Below, in pieces: positions 61,302 through 63,948 of a stretch of DNA of 63,948 nucleotides. This DNA comes from Magnetococcales bacterium (GTDB lineage: Bacteria > Pseudomonadota > Magnetococcia > Magnetococcales > UBA8363), in the NCBI GenBank assembly GCA_015232865.1, contig JADFYU010000011.1:1-63948 (forward strand), given 5' to 3'. The notes under the pieces are model-generated. The model saw nothing but the letters and a program-made list of their open reading frames with translations. It was not told the DNA's origin and ran no database searches. Within the stretch, counting starts at the first letter, position 1. Every line of letters starts with the position of its first letter. The position numbers and the translations under genes were made by a program.

Positions 61302-63257
61302 GTGACTAAATCTACAATGATGGGGCTTGCAGCCGCACTGACACTTTTTTCTGCCACCCAGGCCCAGGCAGAAGACGAAAACGGCGTAAACTGGGAAGTA
61401 TCCGGCGTACTTAAAAATGAGACGGCCTTTTTTACCCGCTCCGGTCCAACAACCGGCGAACTGGGTTCGACAAACGGCACAACCAGACAGAGTTCCGGTG
61501 AGCTTCTAAAATTTGAAAACTCTCTCAACCTGTTTATCAACGGCTCCTTTACTGATGATACGGTTCTTCATGCCCAGCTTAACCTGGTCCACGATACCGA
61601 AGGAATCGACGGTTATGGCGGACACCAATGGAATACCCAGAACGACTTTCTCCGAGAGCTTTACCTCGACACTTCTGTTGGCGCGTTTGATCTGCGCATC
61701 GGCAAACAGCAGGTGGTCTGGGGCACGGCTGACGGCATCAAAATGTTGGATCTGGTCAACCCCACCGACTGGCGGGAATTTGTCCAGAACACCTCCGAAG
61801 ATTCTCGGATTCCACTCTGGATGATCAAAGCCGAAACCGATGTAGGCGAGAACGGCAATGTTCAGTTTATCGTCTCTCAACACCATGAAAACACCATTCC
61901 CGGCATGGAAGCCGACGGCGATGTCGGCCAACCCTTCAAAATGCTGGGCGTGGACTCCATCACCGGTCCAGTGAACGGATTTTTGAATATTGTTCCAGCT
62001 TTGGGTACGGTTTCCACCACCTTCTGGAACGGTGCGACCTTTGCATTCCTTTCTCCGTTGGCCCTCTCTGGCGTGACGGACACCACCGTGCAGGACTTTG
62101 TCGACGGCGGCACCGCTAACGCTCTGGGATTTTTAGGTCTGATGGCCGGTGTTGGTTTTCCCTGTAACGGTTTGGCCGTCGGTGCGGGTCAAACCGCAGC
62201 CAATGCCAGCTGTTTGAATGCAGTGGCCCAAGCCACCAACAACCAACAAACCAACCTGATCGATGGCGGTGACACCAACTGGGACTCTGTAACCGACCCC
62301 AATTCAGCCTTCGAATACATGCCCAACGCCACATTTGCCACCTTCGATGCGTTTGTCAATGCCACCTCGGAATATCGTCGGGACTATCCAGAGGAGGCCG
62401 ACCCCAATCTCGGATTCCGCTACAAAAACAGTTTGGGCAACAATCTCAACTTCTCCTTGAACTATCTCTGGCATTATGATGCCAACCCCTATGTAGAGAT
62501 GCAGTGGGAGAGCCAGGATGGTAAAAAATTGTCTGTCAACCCAACCACAGTCGGCGGAAAAACCACGCTAACCTTGAAAGATAGCACCGGAGCCACCTAT
62601 GGTGGTGCGGCGCAATCGGTTGACGCAACCAAGATCGCCAACCTGGTATTCACCGAAAAACTCAATCGGATTCATACCTTCGGTTCCGCTATGGACTATG
62701 CCCTGGACTCCGAAGCTCTTGGACCGGTGGTTCTTCGTGGTGAATTTGTCTATGAGATGGACACCAAATCCCCTGTCATCGACCGTACCAAACTCGGTTA
62801 CGGTGATCTGGTCGGCGGTATGAAAATGGAAGATGCCGATGTCTTCAAATATGTGCTCGGAGCCGATTTTACCTTCCTGACCAACATGCTGGTCAGCGGT
62901 CAGTTCATTCAGTTCATCAATCTTGACTATGTGGACGATGCGGCGGCCAACCGCTACACGGCTGACCCCACGGTCATGCATCTGAGCAATGGCCTGAAAA
63001 AAGCCGAAGAGTTTAAAGAGTTTTACTCCATCTTCCTCTCCAAACCGTTTGGCGAAGAGCAGCAAGGCCGGGTAAATAATATCTTTATGGTCGAAGAGGG
63101 CGGCGGATATTGGAATCGCATCGATGTTGAATATGCCGTAACGGACGAATTGGTCTTGACCTCGGAATACAACGCCTATTTCGGTGACGCCGACACCATG
63201 TTCGGCCAGTTTGAAAAAAGCTCCAACGTTCAAGTCGGCATGAAATACATTTTCTAA
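61302..63257 (+). CDS. DUF1302 family outer membrane beta-barrel protein
   Basis: A 651-residue outer membrane protein with a Sec signal peptide (cleaved near AQAEDEN). The sequence is rich in alternating strand patterns, with early blocks VSGVLKNETAFFTRSG and FDLRIGKQQVVWGTADGIKM typical of DUF1302, and it ends in Phe (KYIF), the usual C-terminal signal for barrel assembly. A cysteine pair (near 287 and 300) is in an extracellular-loop-like segment. It starts with GTG, supported by AAGGAA just upstream. It probably forms the outer-membrane part of an export or import route with its neighbours. Confidence 0.89.
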   Translation: MTKSTMMGLAAALTLFSATQAQAEDENGVNWEVSGVLKNETAFFTRSGPTTGELGSTNGTTRQSSGELLKFENSLNLFINGSFTDDTVLHAQLNLVHDTEGIDGYGGHQWNTQNDFLRELYLDTSVGAFDLRIGKQQVVWGTADGIKMLDLVNPTDWREFVQNTSEDSRIPLWMIKAETDVGENGNVQFIVSQHHENTIPGMEADGDVGQPFKMLGVDSITGPVNGFLNIVPALGTVSTTFWNGATFAFLSPLALSGVTDTTVQDFVDGGTANALGFLGLMAGVGFPCNGLAVGAGQTAANASCLNAVAQATNNQQTNLIDGGDTNWDSVTDPNSAFEYMPNATFATFDAFVNATSEYRRDYPEEADPNLGFRYKNSLGNNLNFSLNYLWHYDANPYVEMQWESQDGKKLSVNPTTVGGKTTLTLKDSTGATYGGAAQSVDATKIANLVFTEKLNRIHTFGSAMDYALDSEALGPVVLRGEFVYEMDTKSPVIDRTKLGYGDLVGGMKMEDADVFKYVLGADFTFLTNMLVSGQFIQFINLDYVDDAAANRYTADPTVMHLSNGLKKAEEFKEFYSIFLSKPFGEEQQGRVNNIFMVEEGGGYWNRIDVEYAVTDELVLTSEYNAYFGDADTMFGQFEKSSNVQVGMKYIF

Positions 63258-63268
63258 ACATCCATTTA

Positions 63269-63301
63269 ACCAGGGACCGATCCGGTCCCTGGTTTTTTTT
63301 T
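63269..63301 (+). terminator. Intrinsic terminator/attenuator after DUF1302 gene
   Basis: ACCAGGGACCG (63269-63279) pairs with CGGTCCCTGGT (63283-63293), followed by eight T. It is 11 bases after the stop and before the RND gene, so it may lower exporter expression relative to the barrel protein. Confidence 0.87.
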
Positions 63302-63360
63302 GATCTTTGGTCTCTATAACCTGTCAGAAAGGTTGATCAAAATCCCCATCAGGAGGTCAC

Positions 63361-63948
63361 ATGTCCAGTTTAGAGAGTCCGCAGAAGGCGGGCGGTTTTT
63401 CACGCCGATATGCGTTGTTTGCCATGAAGCATCGGCGGGCTGTTTTTGCCATCGTCGCTTTTGTCACCCTGCTTGCCGCCTTCCAGATTCATAAACTGGA
63501 TATTCGCAACGATCCCGACACCCTGCTGCCACCCAGCAACCGCTATGTCGCCACCAATGCCTATGCCGAAAGCCACTTTGGAATGGGCAATATGATGGTG
63601 GTGGGTGTTGAGGCCAAAGAGGGGGACATCTACAAACCCTGGTTCATCAACATGGTCCGGGAAATCCACGAAAAAATGGCTGAGCTGCCCGCCTCCCGAC
63701 CGGAAAATTTCATGTCTTTGGCTGCCCAGAAGGTCAAATACATGGGAACCGACGAGAATGGTTTGGTCTTCAAACGGCTGATTCCGACAGCAGGTATCAG
63801 CCTGACCGACGAAAACCTGGCCCGTGAGCAGATGGACTTTCTTAAAGAGGGGCTGGAGCAGAACCCGGTTATGGCTCCCATGCTGCTGCATGGCGAGGAC
63901 GGCAGTGGGGTTCGATGTCAGTTTACCCAAGAGGATTGTACCGCCAAG
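63361..63948 (+). CDS. RND/MMPL-family exporter, truncated by window edge
   Basis: The first 196 residues of an RND superfamily (MMPL-type) inner membrane exporter. A cytosolic start (MSSLESPQKAGGFSRRYAL) leads to helix 1 (about 24-42, RAVFAIVAFVTLLAAFQI). Then comes the beginning of the periplasmic porter domain with the family-like NDPDTLLPPSNRYV. AGGAGG (63355-63360 region) lies just before the ATG. The gene continues beyond the right edge. With the LolA-like and DUF1302 genes it forms a trio often seen moving lipids or hydrophobic compounds between membranes. Confidence 0.9.
   Translation, partial: MSSLESPQKAGGFSRRYALFAMKHRRAVFAIVAFVTLLAAFQIHKLDIRNDPDTLLPPSNRYVATNAYAESHFGMGNMMVVGVEAKEGDIYKPWFINMVREIHEKMAELPASRPENFMSLAAQKVKYMGTDENGLVFKRLIPTAGISLTDENLAREQMDFLKEGLEQNPVMAPMLLHGEDGSGVRCQFTQEDCTAK

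Overview
This window reads as one chromosomal contig from a Gram-negative, respiratory, moderately GC-rich proteobacterium. The evidence is outer-membrane-type proteins (a DUF1302 barrel, LolA-like and NosL lipoproteins), a proC-yggT-yggU block with yggS nearby, pseudopilins, many c-di-GMP and two-component proteins, and a complete nitrous oxide reductase cluster. Some gene content (Amt-GGDEF-EAL fusion, DUF2333, clade II nos genes, many palindromic intergenic repeats) would suit a deep-branching group such as the Magnetococcia, but that is a weak inference. No rRNA or phylogenetic marker is present to settle it.

Layout. Bases 1-50 are almost certainly residual Illumina P5 adapter. They run straight into a type I-C-like CRISPR array (83-657) cut by the contig end. 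Then come tRNA-Arg(CCG), trxA, a minus-strand housekeeping block (yggU, yggT, proC, a TPR-SPOR protein, yggS), an unknown gene and DUF2333. These are followed by three overlapping pseudopilin genes, an FHA-phosphoesterase fusion, a hemerythrin-PilZ fusion and a 1248-residue Amt-PAS-GGDEF-EAL fusion. The 2-oxoglutarate dehydrogenase genes lpd-sucA-sucB lie at 17.5-23.1 kb and DUF1990 at 23.4 kb. The clade II nos cluster (nosZ B D G H C1 C2 F L Y) fills 24.2-34.2 kb behind a well-placed FNR/DNR-type box. A PAS-GGDEF cyclase, a DUF389 protein with a lipid-kinase-like N-terminus, a beta-carbonic anhydrase and two giant hybrid histidine kinases follow (34.4-45.5 kb). Next are a YefM/ParE-type toxin-antitoxin pair split by a palindromic element and tRNA-Arg(CCT).

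The most novel-looking stretch is 46.9-52.1 kb. It has a 67-residue small protein, a stand-alone AMP-ligase overlapping a carrier protein, a TPR-plus-LpxL/HtrB-like acyltransferase and a flavin-dependent halogenase-like enzyme carrying the WxWxIP motif. This looks like a compact carrier-protein-based acyl-modification locus. The window ends with a PP0621 protein, a ClC channel with CBS domains, a UvrD/Rep helicase, a chemoreceptor with a periplasmic c-type heme motif, an SDR enzyme, and a LolA-like / DUF1302 / RND exporter operon cut by the right edge.

Across the window, a family of palindromic intergenic elements with arms resembling AACCTRGATTCGGCAGTTG recurs in full, nested and remnant forms. 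A second, GC-rich intergenic repeat occurs three times. Together the genes suggest a microaerobic-to-anaerobic N2O-respiring organism with elaborate sensing of redox state, oxygen and ammonium.
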